Positions 43,888 to 53,595 of a stretch of 54,943 nt of DNA are shown here, in pieces. Within the stretch, counting starts at the first letter, position 1. Each line of letters begins with the position of its first letter. The translations under genes were made by a program, and so were the position numbers. The notes beneath the pieces are model-generated. The model saw only the letters and a list, made by a program, of their open reading frames with translations. It ran no database searches and had not been told where the DNA came from. The DNA lies in the NCBI RefSeq assembly GCF_015352985.1, contig NZ_JACYXF010000041.1:1-54943 (forward strand), written 5' to 3'. The DNA comes from Noviherbaspirillum malthae (GTDB taxonomy: Bacteria > Pseudomonadota > Gammaproteobacteria > Burkholderiales > Burkholderiaceae_D).

Positions 43888-45039
43888 ATGGCAAGCTTTC
43901 AACCCAAGCAATTACTCACTGCCGCATTGATTCTGTCGGCATTTTCCGCACCGGCGTTCGCCGACATCAAGATCGGCTTCAACGTGCCGCTGACCGGCTT
44001 TGCGGCCGCCGACGGCAAGTCCGCGCTGGAAGGTGCGAAGCTGGCCGTCGCACAGGCCAATGCCAAGGGCGGCGTCGCCGGCCAGAAGGTGGAACTCGTG
44101 ATCTATGACGACCAGGCCTCGCCGAAGGAAGCCGTGCCGGTCGCCACCAAGCTGGTGGAAAAGGACAAGGTCGTGGGTGCGGTGTCCGGTTCCTACTCGG
44201 GCTCTACCCGCGCGGCCGCGGCAATCTTCCAGCAGCGCCAGGTTCCCTATGTGGTTGCCTATGCGATCCATCCCGAAATCACGCAGACCGGCGACTACAT
44301 GTTCCGCACTGCCGCCATGGGCGAAGTCCAGGGCCGCGCGGGCGCGATGCTGGTCCAGAACCTCGGCAAGAAGCGCGTCGCCGTCGTCACGCTGAAGAAC
44401 GATTTCGGCCAGGCGCTCGCCGCCGGCTTCAAGGAAGGCGCATCGAAGTTCGGCCTGCAGATCGTCAATGAATACGAATACGGCATGCAGGACCGCCAGT
44501 TCGGCGCGCTGGTCTCCAAGGTCAAGTCCGACAACCCGGACATCATCTATGCCTCCGGCTATTACTTCACCGCCGGTCCTCTGGTCAGCCAGCTGCGCGC
44601 CGCCGGCATCACCGCGCCCATCATCGGCCAGGAAGGCTACGATTCCGACAAGTTCATCGAAATCGCCGGCGCCGCCGCAGAAGGCACGCTGCTCACCACC
44701 TCGCTCGACCGCGACGCGGATTCGCCGGCGACAAAGAGCTTCATGAGCGAATTCCGCAAGGCCACCGGCGTCAATGCAGACATGGTGGCGGCCGGCACCT
44801 ACACCGCGACCAGCGTGCTGATCGAAGGCCTGCAGAAAACCGGCGGCAAGGGCGGCGAGGCGCTGAAGAATGCGCTGGCAGCCGGCAGCTTCGATACGCC
44901 GATCGGCAAGCTGGCCTTCAACGACTTGCATGAAGTGAAGAAGGATGTGCAGGTGCAGGTCGTGAAGGACAAGGCCTTCCACCGCCACTCGGTGATCTCC
45001 GGTCCGATGCTGGCGCCGCCGAGCAAGGCCAAGCAGTAA
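43888..45039 (+). CDS. LIV-type ABC transporter substrate-binding protein (hut-linked)
   Basis: 383 residues from ATG 43888 behind AGGAG. Sec signal peptide with cleavage after SAPAFA (residue 25). The mature protein is a LivK-type type I periplasmic binding protein (DIKIGFNVPLTGFAAADGKSALEGAKLAVAQAN, GSYSGSTRAAAAIFQQ). Being first of an operon that continues into hutU-hutI under HutC control, it most likely binds histidine or urocanate rather than leucine; that is inference from context. Confidence 0.9.
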   Translation: MASFQPKQLLTAALILSAFSAPAFADIKIGFNVPLTGFAAADGKSALEGAKLAVAQANAKGGVAGQKVELVIYDDQASPKEAVPVATKLVEKDKVVGAVSGSYSGSTRAAAAIFQQRQVPYVVAYAIHPEITQTGDYMFRTAAMGEVQGRAGAMLVQNLGKKRVAVVTLKNDFGQALAAGFKEGASKFGLQIVNEYEYGMQDRQFGALVSKVKSDNPDIIYASGYYFTAGPLVSQLRAAGITAPIIGQEGYDSDKFIEIAGAAAEGTLLTTSLDRDADSPATKSFMSEFRKATGVNADMVAAGTYTATSVLIEGLQKTGGKGGEALKNALAAGSFDTPIGKLAFNDLHEVKKDVQVQVVKDKAFHRHSVISGPMLAPPSKAKQ

Positions 45040-45050
45040 ATCTCTTAAAA

Positions 45051-45089
45051 GCCGGTCTTCCCTCCATCACCAAGCGAGGGAAGACTGGC
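45051..45089 (+). promoter_or_regulatory. Intercistronic 14-bp hairpin
   Basis: GCCGGTCTTCCCTC (45051-45064) pairs with GAGGGAAGACTGGC (45076-45089) with one G-U and an 11-nt loop. It follows the binding-protein gene directly and has no T-tract. Such hairpins commonly protect the upstream mRNA so that binding protein exceeds permease. Confidence 0.65.
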
Positions 45090-45146
45090 AGCAAAGGCTG
45101 AAGCGCCTTTACATCCGCTCCATCTCATTCGTCCCAAGGAACCATC

Positions 45147-46010
45147 ATGCTCTTCCTCGAGCTGATCGCACAGGGCCTGGTCCAGGGCAGCATCTACGCG
45201 CTCGTCGCGCTGGGGCTGACGCTGGTCTACGGCCTCTTGCGCATACTCCATGTTGCCCACGCGGCGCTGTTCACGCTCGGCGGCTATCTCGGCGTCATGG
45301 TCACCAATGCCACCGGCAGCCTCGCGCTGGCCTTCGTCATCGCCATGCTCGCCGCCGGCCTCACCGGCGTGGCCATGTACCGCCTCTGCTACGAACCCAT
45401 CCTCAAGCAGCCGCCCTTCGTCGCGCTGATCGCATCGATCGGCCTGTACATCGCCTTCGAAGAAATCTTCCGCATCGTCTTCGGCGCTTCCGGCCTCTCG
45501 TATGTCGCGCCGCCGCTGCAGGAACAGATCGCGCTGTTCGGCGGCCTGCAATTCAAGCTGGCGGAAATCCTTGTGATGACCGGCACCGCGGCGATCATCG
45601 GCGTGCTGTTCTACCTGCAGACCCGCACCCGCATCGGCGTCGCCTGCCAGGCCACCGTGTCCGATCCGCAGATGGCGCAGTCCTTCGGCATCAAGCTGCA
45701 GCAGGTCCGCGACATCAACTTCTTCGTCGGCTCCGCGCTGGCGGGCTTCGCCGGCGTCTGGGTCGCCCTGCTCAACAACCTGGTCGAACCGACGATGGGC
45801 AGCGTGCCCTCGTACAAGGGCCTCGCGATCATCGTGCTCGGCGGCATGGGCTCGGTGCGCGGCACGCTGATGGCGGCGCTGGTGCTGGGCGTCGTCGAAT
45901 CCTTCGGCACGATCTATCTCGGCAAGCTGCTCGACCGCAATGCGATCGCCTTCGCCTTCCTGATCGTGGTGCTGATGATGCGCCCGCAGGGCCTGTTCGC
46001 GCGCAGCTGA
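45147..46010 (+). CDS. LivH-type ABC permease
   Basis: 287 residues from ATG 45147 behind CAAGGA. Hydrophobic throughout; LIAQGLVQGSIYALVALGLTLVYGLLRILHVAHAALFTLGGY is the LivH signature. About eight helices and the cytoplasmic EAA-like loop (GSALAGFAGVWVALLNNLVEPTMGS). Forms the channel with the LivM-type partner 10 bp downstream. Confidence 0.93.
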   Translation: MLFLELIAQGLVQGSIYALVALGLTLVYGLLRILHVAHAALFTLGGYLGVMVTNATGSLALAFVIAMLAAGLTGVAMYRLCYEPILKQPPFVALIASIGLYIAFEEIFRIVFGASGLSYVAPPLQEQIALFGGLQFKLAEILVMTGTAAIIGVLFYLQTRTRIGVACQATVSDPQMAQSFGIKLQQVRDINFFVGSALAGFAGVWVALLNNLVEPTMGSVPSYKGLAIIVLGGMGSVRGTLMAALVLGVVESFGTIYLGKLLDRNAIAFAFLIVVLMMRPQGLFARS

Positions 46011-46020
46011 AAGGACAGCC

Positions 46021-46881
46021 ATGGAATACGAAATCTCTCTCCTGACGTCGATGTGCATCAGCGTGCTGTTCGCATTGTCGCTCAACCTGATCACCGGCTT
46101 CTGCGGCCAGATCAGCCTCGGCCATGCGGCCTTCCTCGGCATCGGCGCCTACCTGTCGGCGCTGCTGTGCAAGGCCGGTCTGCCCTTTCTCGCGACGCTG
46201 CCGCTGGCGATGCTGCTGGCAGGCGTGATCGGCATCATCGTCGGCCTCGCCAGCCTGCGGGTGCGCGCCGACTTCCTCGCGATCACCACGATGGGCGTGG
46301 GCTTTTTGTTCGTCGGCGTGGTGCGCCAGCAGGAATGGCTGGGCGGTGAAATGGGCGTGTCGGCGATTCCCGATTCGGGCCTGTCGAAGATGGGCTTCAT
46401 GCTGCTGACATTGGCGCTGTGCATCGCCACCGCTCTGCTCTGCCTTTACATCCGCCGCTCCTGGATGGGCCGCGTGTTCAACGGCGTGGCCGAAGACGAA
46501 GACACCATGCGCGTGCTCGGCATCGACGTGCCGCGCTACAAGCTGGCCGCATTCGCGATCGGCACCGCGCTGGCGGGCCTGGCCGGCGGCCTGTATGCGC
46601 AGAACCTGAAGTTCATCGGCCCGGACAGTTTCGGCTTCGTGGAGTCCGTCACGGTGCTGTCCATGGTCGTGGTCGGCGGCATCGGCTCCGTCACCGGCGT
46701 AGCCGTCGGCGCGGCGGTGCTGAGCGCGCTGCCCGCCTGGTTCCAGTTCATCGGCGATTACAAGCTGCTGGTCTACGGCGGCCTGCTGTTCCTGATGATG
46801 CGCTTCTCGCCGGGCGGCATGGCTGCGCTGGTGACACGCATGGTCTCTTCATCCAAAGTTACCAAGGGAGGCCGCGCATGA
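46021..46881 (+). CDS. LivM-type ABC permease
   Basis: 286 residues from ATG 46021. ALSLNLITGFCGQISLGHAAFLGIGAYLSALL is the LivM hallmark; later GTALAGLAGGLYAQNLKFIGPDSFGFVESV matches the conserved coupling region. Its TGA overlaps the next ATG (ATGA), so translation is coupled to the ATPase gene. Confidence 0.93.
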   Translation: MEYEISLLTSMCISVLFALSLNLITGFCGQISLGHAAFLGIGAYLSALLCKAGLPFLATLPLAMLLAGVIGIIVGLASLRVRADFLAITTMGVGFLFVGVVRQQEWLGGEMGVSAIPDSGLSKMGFMLLTLALCIATALLCLYIRRSWMGRVFNGVAEDEDTMRVLGIDVPRYKLAAFAIGTALAGLAGGLYAQNLKFIGPDSFGFVESVTVLSMVVVGGIGSVTGVAVGAAVLSALPAWFQFIGDYKLLVYGGLLFLMMRFSPGGMAALVTRMVSSSKVTKGGRA

Positions 46882-47667
46882 ATCCCCTGCTGAAAGTCGA
46901 CGGCGTCACCGTGCGCTTCGGCGGTCTCACCGCCATCGACAAGGTCTCCTTTGAAGTCCGCGAAGGCGAATTGCTCGGCCTGATCGGCCCCAACGGCGCC
47001 GGCAAGACCACCATGCTGCGCTCGATCACCGGCGTGGTCCGCGTCACCGAGGGCAAGGTCGAACTCGCCGGCGAGGCCCTCAACGGTCTGCCGACGCACA
47101 AGCGTATCCGCAAGGGGCTGTCGCTGTCGCAGCAGCTGGTCAAGCCCTTCCGTGAAATCTCGGTGCTCGACAACGTCGCGCTGGCCGCTGGCGCGCAGTA
47201 CACGCGTTCGCCGCTGGCCGCGCTGATGCATGTATCGCAGGAAAAGGAAGCCGCGCTCGGCCGTGAGCTGCTCAAGCGGGTCGGCATCGAAGCCTATGCC
47301 GACCAGAAACCCGGCATCCAGCCGCTGGGCATCCTGAAGCGCCTGGAGATGGCGCGTGCGCTGGCGCTGAATCCGAAGCTGCTGCTGCTCGACGAACCGC
47401 TGGCCGGCCTCAACTCAAAAGAGGCGCATGCCCTGGCCACCACCATCGCCGAGATTAACCGGCAAGGCGTCACCATCGTGCTGATCGAGCACAACCTCGG
47501 CGAAGTGATGCGCATCTGCCAGCGCCTGGTGGTGCTCGACAACGGCCGCAAGATCGCCAGCGGCGACCCGCGCGCCGTGATGAACGATCCGGTGGTGCGC
47601 AGCGCCTATCTCGGCGGCGACACGCTGTCGGAACAGCATGCCAAACCGGAAACCGCAGGAGGCGTCC

Positions 47668-47675
<8 letters not shown>
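46878..47675 (+). CDS. LivG-type ABC ATPase
   Basis: 265 residues from ATG 46878. Walker A GPNGAGKTT (37-45), Walker B LLLLDEPLAGL (168-178), switch His in VLIEHNLGEV. The ABC signature is atypical: where LSGGQ/LSYGQ is usual, this protein has PLGILKRLEMARAL (149-162). I recall the same LPLGxLKR variant in other betaproteobacterial LivG proteins, so it is probably functional. The start of the next gene overlaps its end by 8 bp. Confidence 0.92.
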
Positions 47676-48372
<697 letters not shown>

Positions 48373-48388
48373 TGGAAGGAAGACAACA

Positions 48389-50107
48389 ATGAATACCGTT
48401 ACCGACAACATCGAACTCTCCACTGACCCGCGCTGGGATGCAAGCCGCGTGATCCGCGCACCGCGCGGCAGCGACAAGTCCTGCAAGAGCTGGCTGACCG
48501 AAGCCGCCTACCGCATGCTGCAGAACAACCTCGACCCGGAAGTCGCCGAGAATCCGAAGCACCTCGTGGTCTACGGCGGCATCGGCCGCGCCGCGCGCAA
48601 CTGGGAATGCTTCGACCAGATCCTGGACAGCCTGCGCAAGCTGGAAGACGACGAAACCCTGCTGGTGCAGTCCGGCAAGCCGGTCGGCGTATTTCGCACC
48701 CATGCCGATGCGCCGCGCGTGCTGATCGCCAATTCCAACCTGGTGCCGAAATGGGGCAACTGGGAACACTTCAACGAACTCGACCGCAAGGGCCTGTTCA
48801 TGTACGGCCAGATGACCGCGGGCAGCTGGATCTACATCGGCAGCCAGGGCATCGTGCAGGGCACCTATGAAACCTTCGTCGAAGCCGGCCGCCAGCATTA
48901 CAACGGCGACTGGTCCGGCCGCTGGATCCTCACCGCCGGCCTCGGCGGCATGGGCGGCGCGCAGCCGCTGGCTGCGACCCTCGCCGGCGCGGTATCGCTG
49001 AACATCGAATGCCAGCAGAGCAGCATCGACTTCCGCCTGCGCACCCGCTACCTCGACAAGCAGGCGAAAGACATCGACGATGCGCTGGCGCTGATCAAGC
49101 ACCACTGCGAGCGCAAGGAAGCGGTGTCCATCGGGCTGCTCGGCAACGCCGCCGAGATCCTGCCGGAACTGGTGAAGCGTGCAAAGGCCGGCGGCATGAA
49201 GCCCGACCTCGTCACCGACCAGACCTCGGCGCACGACCTGATCAACGGCTACCTGCCGATGGGCTGGAGCGTCGCGCAATGGAAGGCCGCGCAGCAGGAC
49301 CACGGCCAGCACGCCCGCCTCACCGCCGAAGCCGCCAAATCCTGCGCCGTGCATGTGCAGGCAATGCTCGACTTCCACGCGATGGGCATTCCCACGGTGG
49401 ACTACGGCAACAACATCCGCCAGGTCGCGAAAGACACCGGCGTGGACAACGCCTTCGACTTCCCCGGCTTCGTTCCGGCCTATATCCGCCCGCTGTTCTG
49501 CGAAGGCAAGGGCCCGTTCCGCTGGGCCGCGCTCTCCGGCGATCCCGAGGACATCTACAAGACCGACGCCAAGATCAAGGAACTGTTCCCGAACAACAAG
49601 CATGTGCACCACTGGCTCGACATGGCGCGCGAGCGCATCGCCTTCCAGGGCCTGCCCGCCCGCATCTGCTGGCTCGGCCTGGGCGAGCGCCACATTGCAG
49701 GCCTGGCCTTCAATGAAATGGTGAAGAACGGCGAACTCAAGGCCCCGATCGTCATCGGCCGCGACCACCTGGACACCGGCTCCGTCGCCAGCCCCAACCG
49801 CGAGACGGAAAGCATGAAGGACGGCACGGATGCCGTCTCCGACTGGCCCCTGCTCAACGCCCTGCTCAACACCGCAGGCGGCGCGACATGGGTTTCCCTG
49901 CACCACGGCGGCGGCGTCGGCATGGGCTACTCCCAGCACGCCGGCATGGTCATCGTCGCAGACGGCACGGAAGCTGCAGCGAAGCGCCTGGCAAGAGTGC
50001 TGGTCAACGACAGCGGCTCCGGCGTCATGCGCCATGCAGACGCCGGCTATGAAACAGCCGTAGCATGCGCGAAGCGCAACGGACTGAACCTGCCGATGGT
50101 GAAATAA
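48389..50107 (+). CDS. hutU: Urocanate hydratase
   Basis: 572 residues from ATG 48389 behind GGAAGGA. Converts urocanate to 4-imidazolone-5-propionate with tightly bound NAD as an electrophile. Landmarks: VYGGIGRAARNWECFDQILD, SGKPVGVFRTHADAPRVLIANS, GRWILTAGLGGMGGAQPLA (NAD site) and GLPARICWLGLGERHIAGLAFNEMV (~420-444) with the conserved cysteine and RHIAG, then GATWVSLHHGGGVGMGYS. Slightly longer than the usual ~556 residues because of N-terminal residues. Confidence 0.97.
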   Translation: MNTVTDNIELSTDPRWDASRVIRAPRGSDKSCKSWLTEAAYRMLQNNLDPEVAENPKHLVVYGGIGRAARNWECFDQILDSLRKLEDDETLLVQSGKPVGVFRTHADAPRVLIANSNLVPKWGNWEHFNELDRKGLFMYGQMTAGSWIYIGSQGIVQGTYETFVEAGRQHYNGDWSGRWILTAGLGGMGGAQPLAATLAGAVSLNIECQQSSIDFRLRTRYLDKQAKDIDDALALIKHHCERKEAVSIGLLGNAAEILPELVKRAKAGGMKPDLVTDQTSAHDLINGYLPMGWSVAQWKAAQQDHGQHARLTAEAAKSCAVHVQAMLDFHAMGIPTVDYGNNIRQVAKDTGVDNAFDFPGFVPAYIRPLFCEGKGPFRWAALSGDPEDIYKTDAKIKELFPNNKHVHHWLDMARERIAFQGLPARICWLGLGERHIAGLAFNEMVKNGELKAPIVIGRDHLDTGSVASPNRETESMKDGTDAVSDWPLLNALLNTAGGATWVSLHHGGGVGMGYSQHAGMVIVADGTEAAAKRLARVLVNDSGSGVMRHADAGYETAVACAKRNGLNLPMVK

Positions 50108-50151
50108 AAGGAAAGAAAAAGCGGGCAGCAGCAAAACAGACCAAGGCAAAA

Positions 50152-50390
50152 CAAAGAGGCTGTGCCTTTCCCCCTTTGCCGACGCCAAAAGAGCGTTACG
50201 CAAAGCGGAAAAAGAAGCGCAGACTGTCTGAGCCGAAGGCGAGTTTCTGCGCTTCCCGCTTTGTGCAACGCTCTTTTGGGAACCCCGAAGGGGCGCCGGC
50301 AACGGGGTCGCCTTTCTTTGCCTACTTTCTTTGGCGAAGCAAAGAAAGTAGGTGGCCCGCCGGGGCCAGACCCGGCAAGCCCGTCCGAAG
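50152..50390 (+). repeat. Structured hairpin repeat, copy 4 (between hutU and hutH)
   Basis: Outer stem 50187-50208 with 50256-50277 (20 of 22, one further G-U). Inner stem GAAGCGCAG 50214-50222 with 50247-50255 (9/9); loop ACTGTCTGAGCC-GAA-GGCGAGTTT. Then CCCC-GAA-GGGG, 12-bp stem 50322-50333 with 50340-50351, GGCCCGCCGGGGCC. It occupies the only large gap (50108-50451) of the hut operon. Confidence 0.86.
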
Positions 50391-50451
50391 AACCCATCGC
50401 ACCGCATCACCGAAGAGCGACCCGAACACAGCATCAGGAAGAGCCATCACC

Positions 50452-51990
50452 ATGAACACTCTAACAATCAATCCAGGGAAATTAACCCTCACAGACCTGC
50501 GCCAAATCTGGCGCGGCACAGTCAGTCTGGGACTGGCAAAAGACGCCTATCAAGCCATCCACACCTCCTCCGCCACCATCCAGAAAATCGTGGAAAAAGG
50601 CGCCCCCGCCTACGGCATCAACACCGGCTTCGGCAAACTCGCCAAAACCCACATCCCCAACGACCAGCTGGAAGAGCTGCAACGCAACCTCATCCTCTCC
50701 CACTCGGTAGGCAGCGGCGAACTCATCGCAGACAACATCGCCCGCCTCATCCTGGCGACGAAGATCGGCAGCCTGTCCCGCGGCTACTCAGGCATCCGCG
50801 CCTCGGTCATCGACACCATGATCGCCCATTACAACGCCGGCATCATGCCCTGCATCCCGAGCAAGGGCTCGGTAGGCGCCTCCGGCGACCTCGCCCCGCT
50901 GTCGCACATGACGCTGGCCCTGATGGGCGAAGGCGACGTGCGCGTGGACGGCCGCATCGTCCCCGCGAAGGAAGCGCTCGAGAAAGCCGGCATCGCCCCC
51001 GTCACGCTCGCCGCCAAGGAAGGCCTCGCCCTGATCAACGGCACCCAGGTCTCTACTGCCTTCGCCCTCAACGGCCTCTTCCTCGCCGAGCGCATGCTGG
51101 AAGCCGCGACGGTGGCCGGCGCGCTGTCGGTCGATGCCGCAAAAGGCAGCGACGCCCCCTTCGACCCGCGCGTGCACATCGTGCGCGGCCAGCCCGGCCA
51201 GATCGCGGTGGCGCAGATCTACCGCACCCTGCTGCAGGGCAGCGAAATCCGCCGCTCGCACCTGGAAAACGACGAGCGCGTGCAAGACCCCTACAGCCTG
51301 CGCTGCCAGCCGCAGGTGATGGGCGCCTGCCTCGACCTGATCGGCAATGCGGCCCGCACGCTGCTCATCGAAGCCAATGCCGTCACCGACAATCCGCTGG
51401 TCTATGCGGAAGAAGGCGATGTCATTTCCGGCGGCAACTTCCATGCCGAACCGGTGGCCTTCGCCGCCGATTCGCTGGCACTGGCCATCGCCGAAATCGG
51501 CGCGCTGTCGGAACGCCGCATCGCCCTCCTGATCGATGCCACGCTGTCGGGCCTGCCGCCCTTCCTGGTGGCTTCCTCGGGCCTCAATTCCGGCTTCATG
51601 ATCGCCCACGTCACCGCCGCCGCGCTGGCCTCGGAAAACAAGTCGCTCGCCCATCCGGCCAGCGTCGACAGCCTGCCGACCTCGGCCAACCAGGAAGACC
51701 ATGTCAGCATGGCTACCTTCGCCGGCCGCCGCCTGAACGAGATGGCCGACAACACCGCCACCATCGTCGCCATCGAGGCGCTAGCCGCCGCGCAGGGCGT
51801 GGACTTCCACAACCCGCTGAAGACCTCGCCGCTGCTGGCCGACGTGCACCAGCACCTGCGCCAGCGCGTGCCCTTCTATGACAAGGACCGCCTGTTCGCA
51901 CCCGACATCGAGGCGGCCCGGCAGATGGTGCTGCGCGGCGACCTGAGTGCCGGCTGCCACGACCTGTTCCTGCCGCTGTATTCGAACTGA
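50452..51990 (+). CDS. hutH: Histidine ammonia-lyase
   Basis: 512 residues from ATG 50452. Deaminates histidine to urocanate. The prosthetic MIO ring forms from A143-S144-G145 in SKGSVGASGDLAPLSHM; Y54 and GINTGFG (55-61) supply the catalytic tyrosine loop. Later ENDERVQDPYSLRCQPQVMGA and QEDHVSMATFAGRRLNEM are family hallmarks. The start region is unusually C-rich. It is separated from hutU by a structured repeat. Confidence 0.97.
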   Translation: MNTLTINPGKLTLTDLRQIWRGTVSLGLAKDAYQAIHTSSATIQKIVEKGAPAYGINTGFGKLAKTHIPNDQLEELQRNLILSHSVGSGELIADNIARLILATKIGSLSRGYSGIRASVIDTMIAHYNAGIMPCIPSKGSVGASGDLAPLSHMTLALMGEGDVRVDGRIVPAKEALEKAGIAPVTLAAKEGLALINGTQVSTAFALNGLFLAERMLEAATVAGALSVDAAKGSDAPFDPRVHIVRGQPGQIAVAQIYRTLLQGSEIRRSHLENDERVQDPYSLRCQPQVMGACLDLIGNAARTLLIEANAVTDNPLVYAEEGDVISGGNFHAEPVAFAADSLALAIAEIGALSERRIALLIDATLSGLPPFLVASSGLNSGFMIAHVTAAALASENKSLAHPASVDSLPTSANQEDHVSMATFAGRRLNEMADNTATIVAIEALAAAQGVDFHNPLKTSPLLADVHQHLRQRVPFYDKDRLFAPDIEAARQMVLRGDLSAGCHDLFLPLYSN

Positions 51991-52013
51991 GTAACTGAAC
52001 AAAAGGAAGCACC

Positions 52014-52982
52014 ATGTACCGCAAAGCCGACATGAGCCGCTGGCAAGGCCGCATCGATGAAGCAGAAGGTCTTGGCGGCAGGCGCTGGCACCAGATCGTG
52101 CAGGTTTTCGATCCGGATACCGCTGGCAGCAGCGGCAATGGCAAGGGCGTTGCCCTGATCGGCTTCGCCTGCGATGCCGGCGTCGCGCGCAACCATGGCC
52201 GCACCGGCGCTGCCGAAGGGCCGGCGGCGATCCGCGCCATGCTCGGCAACATGCCGGTGCGCCGCCGTACAGTGATTGTCGATGCGGGCGACGTGGCCTG
52301 CGTGGACGATGCGCTCGAAGACGCGCAGCAGGAGTTGTCGGCGCATCTTGCCGAGCTGCTCGATGCCGGCTACCTGCCGCTGGCGATGGGCGGCGGGCAT
52401 GAAATCGCCTTCGGTTCCTTCGGCGGTCTGGCGCGGCATCTGGAAAAGAAGGAAGGCAAGCCGCGCATCGGCGTCATCAATCTCGATGCGCATTTCGACC
52501 TGCGCCAGGCCGAGCGCGCCAGTTCCGGCACGCCGTTCCGGCAGATCGCCGAAGACTGCGCGGCGCGCGGCTGGCCCTTCAGCTACTGCTGCCTAGGCAT
52601 CAGCGAATTTGCCAATACGCAGGCCCTGTTCGAACGCGCGCGGCAGCTCGGCGTGCGCTGGATGCTGGACGAAGACATGAGCGCCGCGCGCTTCGATGCG
52701 GTGCGCGCGCAGGTCGAAGCCTTCCTGTCCGAAGTCGACCATGTGTATTTCACGATCTGCCTCGACGTGCTGCCGGCGGGCGTGGCGCCCGGGGTGAGCG
52801 CACCGGCTGCGCGTGGCGTACCATTGGACGTTGTCGAACCGATTGCGGATCTGATCGCAGTCAGCGGCAAGCTGCGCCTGGCCGATATTGCCGAACTCAA
52901 TCCCGGCCGGGACATCGACCAAAGGACAGCCCGGGTCGCCGCCCGCCTGCTGGCAAGGCTCGCGGAGCGCACCGGGACATGA
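52014..52982 (+). CDS. hutG: Formiminoglutamase (arginase fold)
   Basis: 322 residues from ATG 52014 behind AAAAGGAAG. Hydrolyses N-formiminoglutamate to glutamate and formamide using two manganese ions. Metal ligands: H129 in GGGHE, D158/H160/D162 in NLDAHFD, and D251 in ICLDVLPAGVAPGVSAPA. In arginases the latter motif usually carries a second Asp two residues earlier; here that position is C249-region sequence (TICLD), worth an alignment check. Gene order places it after hutH. Confidence 0.94.
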   Translation: MYRKADMSRWQGRIDEAEGLGGRRWHQIVQVFDPDTAGSSGNGKGVALIGFACDAGVARNHGRTGAAEGPAAIRAMLGNMPVRRRTVIVDAGDVACVDDALEDAQQELSAHLAELLDAGYLPLAMGGGHEIAFGSFGGLARHLEKKEGKPRIGVINLDAHFDLRQAERASSGTPFRQIAEDCAARGWPFSYCCLGISEFANTQALFERARQLGVRWMLDEDMSAARFDAVRAQVEAFLSEVDHVYFTICLDVLPAGVAPGVSAPAARGVPLDVVEPIADLIAVSGKLRLADIAELNPGRDIDQRTARVAARLLARLAERTGT

Positions 52983-52989
52983 GGAGACC

Positions 52990-53595
52990 ATGCGCAAATT
53001 CACACGCGACGACTATGTATCGATGCCGTGGAAAAACGGCGGCGGCCACACCCTGCAGCTGGCGATCGCGCCGGAAGGCGCGGACCTGAGCAGTTTCGAA
53101 TGGCGTATCAGCAGCGCCGACGTCGACAGTTCCGGTCCGTTTTCCCTGTTCGCAGGCTTCGACCGCTCATTGGCCGTGCTGGAAGGCAACGGGCTGATGC
53201 TGGAACTCGACAGCCTGCACGCCACCATCCTGACGCCCGACAACAAGCCGCTGGCCTTTCGCGGCGAACAGCAGGTGCATGCGGCGCTGTTCGACGGGCC
53301 GATCAGGGATCTGAATGTCATTACCCGCCGCGCCTGCTGGACGCATACGCTGGAAAAGCTGCAATTCAGCGGCAGCTTGCAATGCGACATGCAGGCCGAT
53401 CTTGTTTTCATCTTCAACGCGCGCGGCGATGCCGTGCAGTGCAAGACTTTGGCAGGCCGCGAAGCCGGGATCGGCGAAGGCGAATCGGTGCTGATCGACG
53501 CCAGCGACGGCGAACACATCGACCTGTCCGCCAAGGCCGCTGCCATGCTGTACATCGCGCGCCTCATGCAGAAACGAAATGCCGACAACAACTGA
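52990..53595 (+). CDS. hutD: HutD family protein
   Basis: 201 residues from ATG 52990 behind GAGGAG, 7 bp after hutG. Bicupin HutD/Ves fold: YVSMPWKNGGGHTLQLAIAPEG, FEWRISSADVDSSGPFSLFAGFDRSLAVLEGNG and DLNVITRR are typical. In Pseudomonas HutD is thought to bind formylglutamate and limit hut activity. hutI starts inside its last 17 bp. Confidence 0.93.
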   Translation: MRKFTRDDYVSMPWKNGGGHTLQLAIAPEGADLSSFEWRISSADVDSSGPFSLFAGFDRSLAVLEGNGLMLELDSLHATILTPDNKPLAFRGEQQVHAALFDGPIRDLNVITRRACWTHTLEKLQFSGSLQCDMQADLVFIFNARGDAVQCKTLAGREAGIGEGESVLIDASDGEHIDLSAKAAAMLYIARLMQKRNADNN

